Shown here: positions 8,252 through 16,551 of the stretch, piece by piece
Layout: each line of letters begins with the position of its first letter
How positions within the stretch are numbered: the stretch's first letter is position 1
Source: Candidatus Pseudobacter hemicellulosilyticus
Lineage (GTDB): Bacteria; Bacteroidota; Bacteroidia; Chitinophagales; Chitinophagaceae
Assembly (NCBI GenBank): GCA_029202545.1
Contig: CP119311.1
Coordinates: 806,001 to 870,000 of the forward strand
Direction: 5' to 3'
Length of the DNA: 64,000 bases
Translations under genes and position numbers: made by a program
The notes under the pieces: model-generated
The model's database searches: none
What the model saw: the letters and a program-made list of their open reading frames with translations, nothing else
What the model was told of the DNA's origin: nothing

Positions 8252-9748
8252 TTATTTAGTTTTGGTTGTTACTGTTACTGAGAAAACATCATTATCGGTC
8301 AGGATACGGATACTGCCTGCATTCAGCTTTTTCAGGATACTTTCCAGCACACGAAAATTCCCTGATTTGGGCACGCTGTTCAGGTCTTTGCCCGATGGCT
8401 TCTTCCGATTGCTGAAAACTATACTGGATTCATCAATGAGTACGTTTACCGTAACGCTATAATCTTCCATCAGCCCGTGTGTATTACAGTTCTCAATGAT
8501 GGTCAGCAGGAGGATCTCAATAAAGCTGTCGGTAGCAAAGAGGTTTTCATAGCGGAAAAAATCCTCGGAGATACTATCCGGTCCTGAGAACTCAGCTTTG
8601 ATGGTTTTACCGCTGTTGGTCTTATCCTGGTTAAAGATATTGATCCTGGAAACCATCAGTTCTTTAATATTGATCGACTTTCCGCGGTTGGAAAAGAACT
8701 CTGAGCCCAGGAGGATATGTTCTTTATCCTGGTAAGAGCCATTGTGTACGCCCAGCTTGGACAGGAGGTTGACCAGTCGGCCGTTTAACAACAAGGTTTC
8801 CTTGGCGGTGATTAGCTGCCTGACACATTCATCATCCGGCAGGTTCTTTTTCAGGCTGTTCAACGGCGCACTAAAAACTGTATTGAGCGTGGTCTGAATG
8901 GCATGAGTGGAGGCACTGATACTTTGCAGCAGCTCAATCTGTGCCTGGTCCTGTTCCCGGATATGCAGGCGTTTATCATGGATCACCGATAAAATGGAGT
9001 TCGTTTTCTCCAGCCATAGAACAATCTCATCCGGTGTCAGCTCTCTTTTTAGGCCAAGCAGCAGGACCACGTTTGACAGGGATTGAAAAGTAACGGGTTT
9101 CAAAAAATAGAAATAACTATTCCCTGGTAAACCGGCGGAAATCTCAGCAAAGACAGACAAAAGCTTATCGAACTGCCTTATATCATCTGGCTGCGGGTTG
9201 TTAGTTGTGATCTTCAGGAAAGGATTGCTATCCTCATGCACCAACCGCCTGAAAAACTTTTTATAGTACCGGTAGCTACCAAAATCCCGCGATTCAAAAT
9301 CAACCAGGGTCCCTGCATATTTCCAGCCCAGGTTCCACAGATCAACCACAATGAATTCTTTGAACCTGTTCTTCAGGTCCCTGTTATTATGGAGTATGGC
9401 GCAATAGTTTTCCTGTACTGTTTTATCATGCAGGAACATTTTGGTAATACTGATGGCCTCATTCTCATTGATCCATTCAGTGAGTTTACCCATCAAACCT
9501 TCATGGTAATCGCCCAGTACAGCAGAGTTAAACCGGTAGGGGGTTAAAACAGCTTTTCCATTATCAAAAAAACCGATAGAGGAGAACAGGTAATCCGGCG
9601 CCCAGGAGGTGTTCATAAAATAGTCATGGATCAACCCGGTTGATTCCCCGAAATACAGGTTAATAGAGGCTTCATCAAAAGGGCGTCTCAGGAAATCAGC
9701 CCTGGGTTTTAGCAGATATCGGGCTAATGAATAATGGTTCATCTCCAT
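8252..9748 (-). CDS. Atypical histidine-kinase-like protein with degenerate HATPase domain
   Basis: A 498-residue soluble protein without signal peptide or membrane helix. Residues 1-250 form an unrecognised domain rich in aromatics. A helical segment at 268-330 includes SASTHAIQTT with His282, which could be a dimerisation/phosphorylation helix. Residues 405-498 look like HATPase_c: an N-box LLTIIENCNTHG (Asn420, Asn422), then VNVLIDESSIVFSNRKK where the DxG motif is lost, and KSGNFRVLESILKKLNAGSI as a G-box remnant. The altered D-box suggests weak or no ATP turnover. It lies 26 bases after the methyltransferase gene and abuts the REC-like gene. Sensor input is presumably the N-terminal domain. 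Confidence 0.6.
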   Translation of the reverse strand: MEMNHYSLARYLLKPRADFLRRPFDEASINLYFGESTGLIHDYFMNTSWAPDYLFSSIGFFDNGKAVLTPYRFNSAVLGDYHEGLMGKLTEWINENEAISITKMFLHDKTVQENYCAILHNNRDLKNRFKEFIVVDLWNLGWKYAGTLVDFESRDFGSYRYYKKFFRRLVHEDSNPFLKITTNNPQPDDIRQFDKLLSVFAEISAGLPGNSYFYFLKPVTFQSLSNVVLLLGLKRELTPDEIVLWLEKTNSILSVIHDKRLHIREQDQAQIELLQSISASTHAIQTTLNTVFSAPLNSLKKNLPDDECVRQLITAKETLLLNGRLVNLLSKLGVHNGSYQDKEHILLGSEFFSNRGKSINIKELMVSRINIFNQDKTNSGKTIKAEFSGPDSISEDFFRYENLFATDSFIEILLLTIIENCNTHGLMEDYSVTVNVLIDESSIVFSNRKKPSGKDLNSVPKSGNFRVLESILKKLNAGSIRILTDNDVFSVTVTTKTK

Positions 9749-9774
9749 ACACGGTCAGTTTGGTGCTGCGTATT

Positions 9775-10827
9775 TTAGGTTTTGGCAATAGTTCCTACAA
9801 TAAAATAGACTTCATGTCCGATGGCTGTTTTATTCTCCCTGAATTCCTTATTTGCCTGCCGGGCAGTAAAGGATCTGTTTTTTAATATTGACTGCAATAT
9901 GCCCGGGTTACCGGCAAAACCTTTCAGGCGGTTCCATTTTTTCCCTGCCAGCGATGACAGCACTTCCAGGTACCGGTAATACTTAAAGCTCACCTGCTTC
10001 CCGTTACGCTTATCTTCTTCAGCAGCATAACCAGGCAGATTGGAGGCAGATTCATTTTGCCGTTTAAAATCATAGACGATCAGTTCTGCCTGATAGCCGG
10101 CTTCCCGGAACATATTTTCAACAATGCTGTAGTCCATTCTTCCCCCGATACTGCATACTACTTTGCCATCAGGTTTCAGGTATTGCCTGGCAGCCTTCAG
10201 GAATAGCCAGTGCAGGGATAGTAACCTGTCCGAATAGGCCTTCGGGACCGGTTCGTTCAAAATCTCCTGGTTATAATAATAGGAAGCTGTAATAGGTTGA
10301 CTGCACCTGATTATTTTGGTTGTCTGATCCAGTGGCAGGTTGGGCAGGTTTTCATAGATGAGGTCGAAAGAAGCTTTTTGACAATGAACGGTATTGAACA
10401 GGAAGGATTTCTGCGTATGAATGGCGATGAATTTCCTGGCCTGTTGTTGCATATTCTTCATCACATTCAGGTTCGACTGGTTCAGGGCGGCATCGGACAG
10501 GTCAGTAATGACAAGTTCACCGGGGTTGAATATTTCAATAACACCCAGTGCGTCCAGTCCGCCGCCCGTGCCTACAATGCAAATGGCGCCTCGCCGGGGG
10601 ATCCTGTCCTTTAATAATTTGAAGGCCCGGAAAGCAAGGACTGTCCAGTCGTTCCGGAAAAAATCAGTATCAGTTTCGCTATATATCGGCTGATAAACAT
10701 CTTCGGATATTTCCAGGACGGGATTGGCGATGATACGTTTAAACCTGTAACCAGCGGGGAATACATACCGCAGGTGATTTTCGCAGGCCGTTATCCTTTG
10801 CAGGGTTGGGGCAGTCTTATTCCGCAT
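9775..10827 (-). CDS. Class I SAM-dependent methyltransferase
   Basis: A 350-residue protein from ATG 10827, which overlaps the end of the transporter gene by 11 bases; a longer frame from 10896 would overlap far more. The AdoMet site is clear: GAICIVGTGGGLDALGVIEIF (motif I), then LVITDLS with the ribose-binding acidic residue. FDLIYENLPNLPL sits where PrmC/HemK-like enzymes carry NPPY. A Rossmann-like C-terminal half includes LKPDGKVVCSIGGRMDY. Substrate unknown; the ENLPNLPL motif suggests an N-methyltransferase-like active site. Coupling to an exporter upstream and a signalling pair downstream suggests it makes or modifies a small exported molecule; this is inference. Confidence 0.75.
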   Translation of the reverse strand: MRNKTAPTLQRITACENHLRYVFPAGYRFKRIIANPVLEISEDVYQPIYSETDTDFFRNDWTVLAFRAFKLLKDRIPRRGAICIVGTGGGLDALGVIEIFNPGELVITDLSDAALNQSNLNVMKNMQQQARKFIAIHTQKSFLFNTVHCQKASFDLIYENLPNLPLDQTTKIIRCSQPITASYYYNQEILNEPVPKAYSDRLLSLHWLFLKAARQYLKPDGKVVCSIGGRMDYSIVENMFREAGYQAELIVYDFKRQNESASNLPGYAAEEDKRNGKQVSFKYYRYLEVLSSLAGKKWNRLKGFAGNPGILQSILKNRSFTARQANKEFRENKTAIGHEVYFIVGTIAKT

Positions 10828-12076
10828 AGTCCAGATTTTTATTAAATGTTTCTTCGGTAAACACAGTGCTGATAATGCCAACCAGGGAGCAGGCAACGCC
10901 TACAATGGCTGCGGAATAAATAGTACCAAGGGTAGTTTCGATCGAGGTGAAGAGCAAGGCTATCGGAATAAAGCTTGCCCTGACGAAATTAGGGACAGAT
11001 ACGGCCACGGTTGCCCGCAGGTTGGTTCCAAATTGTTCAGCTGCATTGGTCGTCAGCATGGCCCAATATCCAACACTTAGACCTAACAGGGGGCAGTAGA
11101 TATAATGGTATTGGTTAGCGTTGGCCGGCTGTAGGAAGATAAAAGCCAGAACAATGATCAAATTTAAAATATTGAATAGAAGAAGTGGCTTTTTTCGGCT
11201 TTTTAATTTTTGGCTGAGGTAAATGCAAAGGACATCCCCCAGTGCCAGCGCCAGGTAAAACGTGATGAGCGCCGTGGGAACGGAAACTCCTTCTATGCCG
11301 AAAGCCCGCGCCATATTAGAGGCAAACTTTATAGGCAGGCCAATCACGAAGAACATGGGCAGGCCAACCAGTATGCAGAGCATGAATTTTCTGAAGCGGG
11401 TCCTGTTGGTAAACAGGGAAAAGAAGGAGCCGCGGGCAACGGAGGCACGGCGTTGTAACAGGTACACACTGGACTCATAGATGCCTACCCGAAACAGGAG
11501 TAATACAAAGCCTGCTACGCCACCGATGATGAATAACGTATTCCATTTGAATACATTGAGGCTTCCCAGCCAGGCGGCTGTTACAAAACCGAGCAGGCCG
11601 ATACCGGCAATGGCCATAGAGCCATAACCCCGTTTATTGGTGGCCATAGCTTCACTGGCCAGGGTGATGCCTGCCCCCAGCTCGCCCGCCAGGCCGAATC
11701 CGCTTAGCAGTCGCAGGGCTGCATACCAGGTATATACGTTACCCCATTCGGGCGACAGGAAGCCATTGGCGAAATTGGCGATGGAGTAAATAGCGATGGA
11801 ACCGTAGAGGATCTTGATCCTGCCCAGCTTATCGCCGAGGATCCCCCAGATGATACCGCCCAGGAGCAGGCCGGCGCTCTGCCAGTTCTCAAGTCCGATA
11901 CCAATGTTCTTTATCTGCTCTTCGGTGGAGGCCAGCCCGAGGTCAATGATGCTGGCTTTCCTGACCACACTAAAAATGATGAGGTCGTATCCATCCACGA
12001 AATAGCCGAGAGAGGTGACTGCCAGCAGGGAGAACAGGGAAACCTGCCTGGCGGGGTTTGCAATTGTCCAAGTCAT
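10817..12076 (-). CDS. Major facilitator superfamily transporter
   Basis: A 419-residue protein from ATG 12076; the frame extends to a TTG at 12124 with an unlikely leader. There are twelve predicted membrane helices. SLGYFVDGYDLIIFSVV in helix 1, the loop 2-3 motif GDKLGRIKILYGS, and RLLSGFGLAGELGAGITLASEAM in helices 4-5 are typical of the sugar-porter/aromatic-acid symporter-like MFS groups. It is the first gene of the five-gene cassette and its end overlaps the methyltransferase start. Direction of transport cannot be told; export of the methyltransferase product or uptake of its substrate both fit. Confidence 0.85.
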   Translation of the reverse strand: MTWTIANPARQVSLFSLLAVTSLGYFVDGYDLIIFSVVRKASIIDLGLASTEEQIKNIGIGLENWQSAGLLLGGIIWGILGDKLGRIKILYGSIAIYSIANFANGFLSPEWGNVYTWYAALRLLSGFGLAGELGAGITLASEAMATNKRGYGSMAIAGIGLLGFVTAAWLGSLNVFKWNTLFIIGGVAGFVLLLFRVGIYESSVYLLQRRASVARGSFFSLFTNRTRFRKFMLCILVGLPMFFVIGLPIKFASNMARAFGIEGVSVPTALITFYLALALGDVLCIYLSQKLKSRKKPLLLFNILNLIIVLAFIFLQPANANQYHYIYCPLLGLSVGYWAMLTTNAAEQFGTNLRATVAVSVPNFVRASFIPIALLFTSIETTLGTIYSAAIVGVACSLVGIISTVFTEETFNKNLDYAE

Positions 12077-12423
12077 AGCGTTCGTTTTCCCTAATACGAT
12101 AGTTAGGGTCTGCTGGTCCGACAACTGCCGATTGGAACGTTTATATACTTAACAGACAGGAAATTGGGAGATATTTTACCTGGTGTTTACAGTGGGGATC
12201 AATGGATTTGTCAATATACTTAGCTTTTGTCAAAGGCCGGGGTCTCCGGTTCAGGTGTTTGTTTCTAAAGTTCTTTGGAACCTCTCCACAGTGACGTTAA
12301 CAAGTTGACAAAAAGACCTGCAGCGGACTCTCGTAGGCCGGGTAAATCTTTCCAAGTTATTTTTGGGCCTCTTCCACGGTGAGGGTGATAAGCTGGTGAA
12401 ATGGCCTGCCTGGGAGAAAAAGC
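12077..12423. repeat. Intergenic region with two degenerate copies of a ~56-bp element
   Basis: No gene is seen here. Two related stretches, about 12267-12321 and 12353-12410, share the order AAGTT..TTT, CCTCT(T)CCAC, GTGA, then AAG(C/T)TG and a final CCTGC. They are roughly two-thirds identical by eye, in direct orientation and about 90 bases apart. The second copy runs up to the 3' end of the Crp-like gene. They could be remnants of a dispersed intergenic repeat. No promoter with both boxes was found for the transporter gene. Confidence 0.35.
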
Positions 12424-12999
12424 TCAGGCGTTCTTTTCCAGCCGGCTCAGTGTCTCTCTTGACAGCCCCAGGTAATGCGCGATCATGGTTTTGGATACCC
12501 GTTGAAAGAGGCTGGGATATTGGTTCAGCAGCAGCTCATATTTTTCTTTGGCCGAGTTCTTCATCATGGAAAGAACTCTTTTCTGCAGGGCCACATAACC
12601 ACCAAAAGCTTTACGGCCATGGAATTTGAACATTTTTGGAATGGCTTCGCACATGGCTTCTTTGTCGGCCTTGCTAAGGATAAGCACGGAGCAGGGTTCC
12701 AGGGCCTGGACATCTATTTCCCCGGAGCGATTGACAGCATAGGCCGGGTAGTCTGATATCCACCAGCCTTCCATGGCAAACTGGATGATATGTTCTTTAC
12801 CGGATTCATCGTAGAGGGAAGCCTTGAGCAGGCCTTCCACCACCAGGAACTCGGCACTCACCTTCTGACCGCTGCGGACCAGGTATTCCTTCCTGGCTAC
12901 CTGCCGGGGTTTGAAATAGGTCAGGACGTTTTCAAACTCAGCATCTGTGAGCGGCACGATATCTTCTATATGTTGGCGTAAAAAAGAAGCATATTCCAT
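12424..12999 (-). CDS. Crp/Fnr-family transcriptional regulator
   Basis: A 191-residue protein from ATG 12999 (MEYASFLRQHI); the frame continues to 13059 without support. Residues 10-115 form a cyclic-nucleotide-binding-like beta-roll (EYLVRSGQKVSAEFLVVEGLLKA). A long helix follows, and a short C-terminal winged helix contains VSKTMIAHYLGLSRETLSRLEK. This layout is the common Bacteroidota Crp-like regulator of stress or redox genes. Residues for cAMP binding are not conserved. It follows a DJ-1 protein and a quinone-reductase-like gene on the same strand, so it may control them in response to electrophile or quinone stress; that is inferred from context. Confidence 0.85.
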   Translation of the reverse strand: MEYASFLRQHIEDIVPLTDAEFENVLTYFKPRQVARKEYLVRSGQKVSAEFLVVEGLLKASLYDESGKEHIIQFAMEGWWISDYPAYAVNRSGEIDVQALEPCSVLILSKADKEAMCEAIPKMFKFHGRKAFGGYVALQKRVLSMMKNSAKEKYELLLNQYPSLFQRVSKTMIAHYLGLSRETLSRLEKNA

Positions 13000-13166
13000 T
13001 GGGTAAATGTACAATGGAATATGCTTGGTTAGTAGAACTTTGAGGGGTATTCCACTCAACTCACAGGTCTGTAGCTTTTATGGACATTGTACTGCTTATA
13101 ATAACTGGGAATATGTGATCAGCAGTTCGGCTTGATTTCTTTAACCGAAATCCTACAATAGAGGCA

Positions 13167-13219
13167 TACAGAGCTAACAGGTTACAGATACACACAATGA
13201 ACCTGTTGGCTTGGCTGTA
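13167..13219. promoter_or_regulatory. Long stem-loop in the 331-bp gap before the Crp-like gene
   Basis: The gap 13000-13330 has no gene. It holds AGCTAACAGGTT (13172-13183) facing AACCTGTTGGCT (13200-13211), a 12-bp stem with one G-T pair and a 16-base loop. Outside it, TACAG/CTGTA (13167-13171, 13215-13219) extend the fold. There is no T run on either side, so it is not a standard terminator. It could be an operator with two half-sites or an RNA structure upstream of the regulator. Confidence 0.5.
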
Positions 13220-13330
13220 TGTAATGGGTATTTAGCGTCCGCATGTTACAGGTATTCACATTCTTAAGGGACTTTGACGATTACCCCCTGGGGTGTTTAG
13301 AGTCTTTAGGTTGCCGGGGCTTACACCTGA

Positions 13331-14143
13331 TCATTGCTTTTGTTTTTCCAGCTCTTTCACGATTGCTTCGCCTACTCCTTTGGCCGACTGTGGATTTTGT
13401 CCGGTGATCAGGCGCTGGTCCACCGTTACATGCGGCTGCCAGGGAGCCGATTTTTCATAGATCCCACCGCGTTCTTTCAGTTTGTCTTCCAGCAGGAAGG
13501 GCACAACCTTAGTCAGTTTCACGATGGTTTCTTCTTCATTAGTAAAGCCATTAACCTTTTTACCCTTGACCAGGTAATCACCGTTGCTAAGCTGAATATT
13601 GACGAGCCCTGCCGGACCATGACATACTGCAGCCACAATGCCGTTGTTCTCATAGATCTTTGAAGCGATAGTATCAATAGTTGCTGTAATCGGCAGATCC
13701 CACATGGCGCCATGGCCGCCGGCATAAAAGATAGCCTGGTAGTCGGCCTGGTTTACCTGATCCGGGGTAAGACTATGGGTGATCTTTTCGTGATAAAGGC
13801 TGTCGTCCCAGAACTTTTTGTTCACGGAGTCTGAAAGATCGAAACCGTCAACAGGCGGGTTACCGCCTTGCGGGCTTACAAAATCGATCTCATACCCGGC
13901 TTCGGTTAGCACGTCCCAGGGGTGGGATACTTCGCCCAGGTAATAGCCGGTTTTCTCACCGGTACTACCTTTGGTATCGTGGCTGGTCACCACGAATAAT
14001 ATTTTCTTTTTCATGGTAGATGCTGTTTGATTCGTTTGTTCTTCCGCGGATCCTTCCTTTTTGTTTTCCGACTGCTTGCAGCTGCCTGCCAGAACGAGCA
14101 GGGCCAGGATTCCCGGCAGGATGCTTTTGAATTTTTGTTGCAT
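13331..14143 (-). CDS. DJ-1/PfpI-family lipoprotein (Hsp31-like, type 1 glutamine amidotransferase fold)
   Basis: A 270-residue protein. A signal peptide ends in the lipobox LAGSC (Cys22), followed by a charged/polar linker, so it should be membrane-anchored on the periplasmic side. The DJ-1/PfpI domain starts near residue 45 (KKKILFVVTSHD). It has Glu71 in GEVSHPW and the nucleophile elbow AAVCHGPAG with Cys174-His175, the arrangement of Hsp31-like glyoxalase III/chaperone proteins. A lipid-anchored form is less common than the cytosolic one. An in-frame Met at residue 44 could give a cytosolic version, but the lipobox is convincing. It lies 25 bases downstream of the MdaB-like gene and is probably co-transcribed with it. 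Confidence 0.85.
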   Translation of the reverse strand: MQQKFKSILPGILALLVLAGSCKQSENKKEGSAEEQTNQTASTMKKKILFVVTSHDTKGSTGEKTGYYLGEVSHPWDVLTEAGYEIDFVSPQGGNPPVDGFDLSDSVNKKFWDDSLYHEKITHSLTPDQVNQADYQAIFYAGGHGAMWDLPITATIDTIASKIYENNGIVAAVCHGPAGLVNIQLSNGDYLVKGKKVNGFTNEEETIVKLTKVVPFLLEDKLKERGGIYEKSAPWQPHVTVDQRLITGQNPQSAKGVGEAIVKELEKQKQ

Positions 14144-14168
14144 AGTATTTTAATTGAATGATGTTGAG

Positions 14169-14792
14169 TTAGACGGCTATCTGCACCTTACATGCGGGGA
14201 TAAGAGCCTGGAGATGGGCCAGGTATTGCTGTTGATAGTTCCGGATTCGCTCCGGGGTAGCATTCTTTTCCAGGTCGTGGAAGTGGAAGCTGTCGAGCTT
14301 ATCCATACCGGTAAAGGCGTTCATCCGGTGGAATCCGAACATGACGCCATCATCCACGCTTGTCTGGCGAAAGAACTCTCCGGGAAGGGTGAAAGCAGTT
14401 TCAGGAGCATTCCAGGTAGTGGTCAGCATATAACTACGTCCATGCATCTCTCCGCCTGTACCATAGTTAAGGTGAGGGGTTTCTTTTTTGCGGCCATCAC
14501 TGTAATAGATCCCTTTCCGGTGTCCCGCAGTAAATACTTTATCCAGGTATTCCTTGAATTTATGGGGAAGTCCAAACCACCAGACGGGTGTATGGTAGAT
14601 CACGATATCGGCATTGGTGAATTTCTCTACTTCTGCTACGGGATCGTAAGCTTCATTGATATCTGTAGTGGTCAGTTCGAATCCATTTTCCGGGGAGAAA
14701 TAGGCTGTATCCCATTCTACCAGGGTTTTATTGAATTTACCGCCGGAATGAGCGAAATGCTGTCCTCCGTTGATGACGAATATTTTTTGCAT
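14169..14792 (-). CDS. NAD(P)H-dependent flavin oxidoreductase, MdaB-like quinone reductase
   Basis: A 207-residue flavodoxin-fold protein from ATG 14792 (MQKIFVINGGQHF). Hallmarks are the FMN/FAD-binding start ..INGG, YHTPVWWFGLPHKFKEYLDKVF, which is nearly diagnostic of MdaB-like enzymes, and NYGTGGEMHGRSYMLTTTWNAP. Such enzymes reduce quinones by two electrons and protect against quinone stress. Two further genes follow on the same strand: a DJ-1 lipoprotein and a Crp-like regulator. A near-match to the -7 box (CAAAGATG, 14809-14816, minus orientation) lies upstream, but no matching -33 box was found. Confidence 0.9.
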   Translation of the reverse strand: MQKIFVINGGQHFAHSGGKFNKTLVEWDTAYFSPENGFELTTTDINEAYDPVAEVEKFTNADIVIYHTPVWWFGLPHKFKEYLDKVFTAGHRKGIYYSDGRKKETPHLNYGTGGEMHGRSYMLTTTWNAPETAFTLPGEFFRQTSVDDGVMFGFHRMNAFTGMDKLDSFHFHDLEKNATPERIRNYQQQYLAHLQALIPACKVQIAV

Positions 14793-15524
14793 AGCTGAAA
14801 ACTTTATGCAAAGATGGGAAGGGAGTAGGGATGGCACCTGTGATGTAGGTCACAAATTGGGTGACAGGCTTAATAGATTGGGTTTGATCAATTTGAGGCC
14901 TTTTCTGGGGGGATGCTGACATTAGTAGGATGCCGATTGAGTAGGGTTTCTTTTTAAGGATGCATGTCCTTGCAGGCAAACTATAGGATTGCAGCATAGA
15001 TTTTCTGAAATGAGTCCGTTTTAGCAACAATTAGTCAACTGATTCGATGCAAATACTTTACGACTGGCTCATGGGTAACATAGCGCACAAATAAATAAGT
15101 GTATTCCTTTAAGCCCGGTATAATATTCAAAAATCGAAAGTTTTTATCCCAAATTCATAACTGCTTTTTTCGATCTGCCCCTACCTTTGATTCCATAACG
15201 ACGATAGTTATAGATTTCGACCCTCATTTCTCCGCTGGCGGAATGTCCTCTGCAAACTTCCCCGGCAACTTTATATAAAATAAAGGATCATTCATTACAA
15301 ACAGGAGAGGTTAGTTATAGCCTCTCAACAATCAGCCCGTTTAATAAAAATTAGGGATGAGTTTATCTCTAGCCCCAAAATAGCGACCACCCTCATCGCA
15401 TAAAGCCTGCTGCGTAACAAAATACAGGATTCAAGTTGAATATGTTTTCCTTAGCAAGCTATCACCTTCCGATATACACCAAAGTTGTCTAAGAGTATTT
15501 TGAAAATTCAAGAAAAAATGCAAT
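14793..15524. other. Intergenic region at the left edge of the AT-rich island
   Basis: Base composition drops toward AT across this 732-bp stretch. I see no convincing gene. A perfect -7 match TACCTTTG lies at 15182-15189 without a clear -33 box. A small hairpin GAGAGG/CCTCTC with a 10-base loop lies at 15305-15326. The composition change between about 14.9 and 15.2 kb marks the probable left end of the island; no integrase, tRNA or terminal repeat is visible here. Confidence 0.4.
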
Positions 15525-15974
15525 ATGAAAAGAAATACCATTGTTTTGATTATTTCAATTCTTATTACTTCACTATTTATGTATGCCGCAATTTCAAAGC
15601 TATGGGAATATCAAATATTTAAGACAGGTTTGCAAGAAACATCAATTCTAAAGGGCATAGGCGGGTTTCTCTCTATAGCTATTCCTATGGTTGAAATTGT
15701 CACAGCCATTCTTTTACTATTACCAAGAACTCGATTATTAGGTTTATTTATTTCGTTCGTTATGATGACCGCTTTTACTACTTATATATTATCGTTGCTA
15801 TATTTTGCCCCATCCGCAGGTTGTAGTTGCGGAGGAATAATAAAAAAACTGAGTTGGGAACAGCATTTGATTTTTAATCTCTTCTTTACCACTCTATCGG
15901 GAATAGGAACATACCTGCACCCTGGAAGGAGTTTAAGAATAAGCAAAAACCTAAATATTCCTTCAACAGTCTAG
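15525..15974 (+). CDS. MauE/DoxX-family redox-associated membrane protein
   Basis: A 149-residue protein with four membrane helices (about residues 5-22, 44-66, 72-95, 114-132). A cysteine cluster GCSCGG near residue 100 is followed by KKLSWEQHLIFNLFF, which I recognise from Bacteroidota MauE/DoxX-like proteins. MauE-type proteins act in disulfide or quinone redox chemistry at the inner membrane. It stands upstream of a small exported protein with two cysteines and opposite a TlpA-like thioredoxin and a protease gene. A role in oxidising or reducing exported thiols is plausible but inferred. Codon use is AT-rich like the rest of the island. Confidence 0.75.
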   Translation: MKRNTIVLIISILITSLFMYAAISKLWEYQIFKTGLQETSILKGIGGFLSIAIPMVEIVTAILLLLPRTRLLGLFISFVMMTAFTTYILSLLYFAPSAGCSCGGIIKKLSWEQHLIFNLFFTTLSGIGTYLHPGRSLRISKNLNIPSTV

Positions 15975-16073
15975 CTTTAACTCAAACATACTTAAAGATA
16001 TTATTGCAATAATCAGGGATAAGCCGAACCCTGAATCAACTTCGGCAGTCATTAATCATTAAAGCTTAATTTT

Positions 16074-16499
16074 ATGAAACGAATTAAAATTCTATTTGCA
16101 ACTCTTTTGGTTACTAGTGGTATTGTTGCTGCATTCGCATTCTCTAATGCAGGTTCAGAAAAAGTTGCTGATGAGTCCGTGAGGCAATCAACTGTGTTTT
16201 TTGAATATACAGGAACCTTACCTCCTACTAGCACAACAATTGTTGATCCTGCTAACTGGACACAACGTACATCTTTACCTTCCTCTTGCATTGCACCGAG
16301 GCAAGTAATTTGTGCAATTTCCTTCATTGCTACATCTACTGTACCTCCTCCTGCAAACCAATACAATTTGGACGCAGGAAAGCCGCCGTTTAACACTAGT
16401 ACAACCTTTAGAAATACAATTCTGGCACACTATAGTGTCCCTACTGATCAAGGTCTAACATTTAATGGAGTTACCTTCTATTATAAACCGCAGCCTTAA
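16074..16499 (+). CDS. Small exported protein with a conserved-looking Cys pair (unknown family)
   Basis: A 141-residue protein with a clear signal peptide (MKRIKILFATLLVTSGIVAA, cleavage near residue 22-25). The mature part is rich in Thr, Ser and Pro and has only two cysteines, nine residues apart (SSCIAPRQVICAI). The layout is like the small secreted DUF6520-type proteins of Bacteroidota, but I cannot confirm membership. It is 99 bases after the MauE/DoxX gene and ends at a strong two-way terminator. The Cys pair next to a redox membrane protein suggests disulfide formation after export. Function unknown. Confidence 0.6.
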   Translation: MKRIKILFATLLVTSGIVAAFAFSNAGSEKVADESVRQSTVFFEYTGTLPPTSTTIVDPANWTQRTSLPSSCIAPRQVICAISFIATSTVPPPANQYNLDAGKPPFNTSTTFRNTILAHYSVPTDQGLTFNGVTFYYKPQP

Positions 16500-16506
16500 T
16501 CAGGAT

Positions 16507-16545
16507 AAATATAAAAGAGGGGCAAATTGCCCCTCTTTTATATTT
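16507..16545. terminator. Bidirectional terminator between convergent genes
   Basis: A near-ideal 17-bp perfect stem, AAATATAAAAGAGGGGC facing GCCCCTCTTTTATATTT, with a 5-base loop AAATT. The A-rich and T-rich flanks provide a U tract on either strand. It separates the small exported protein gene (plus) from the metalloprotease gene (minus). Confidence 0.9.
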
Positions 16546-16551
16546 AATATT

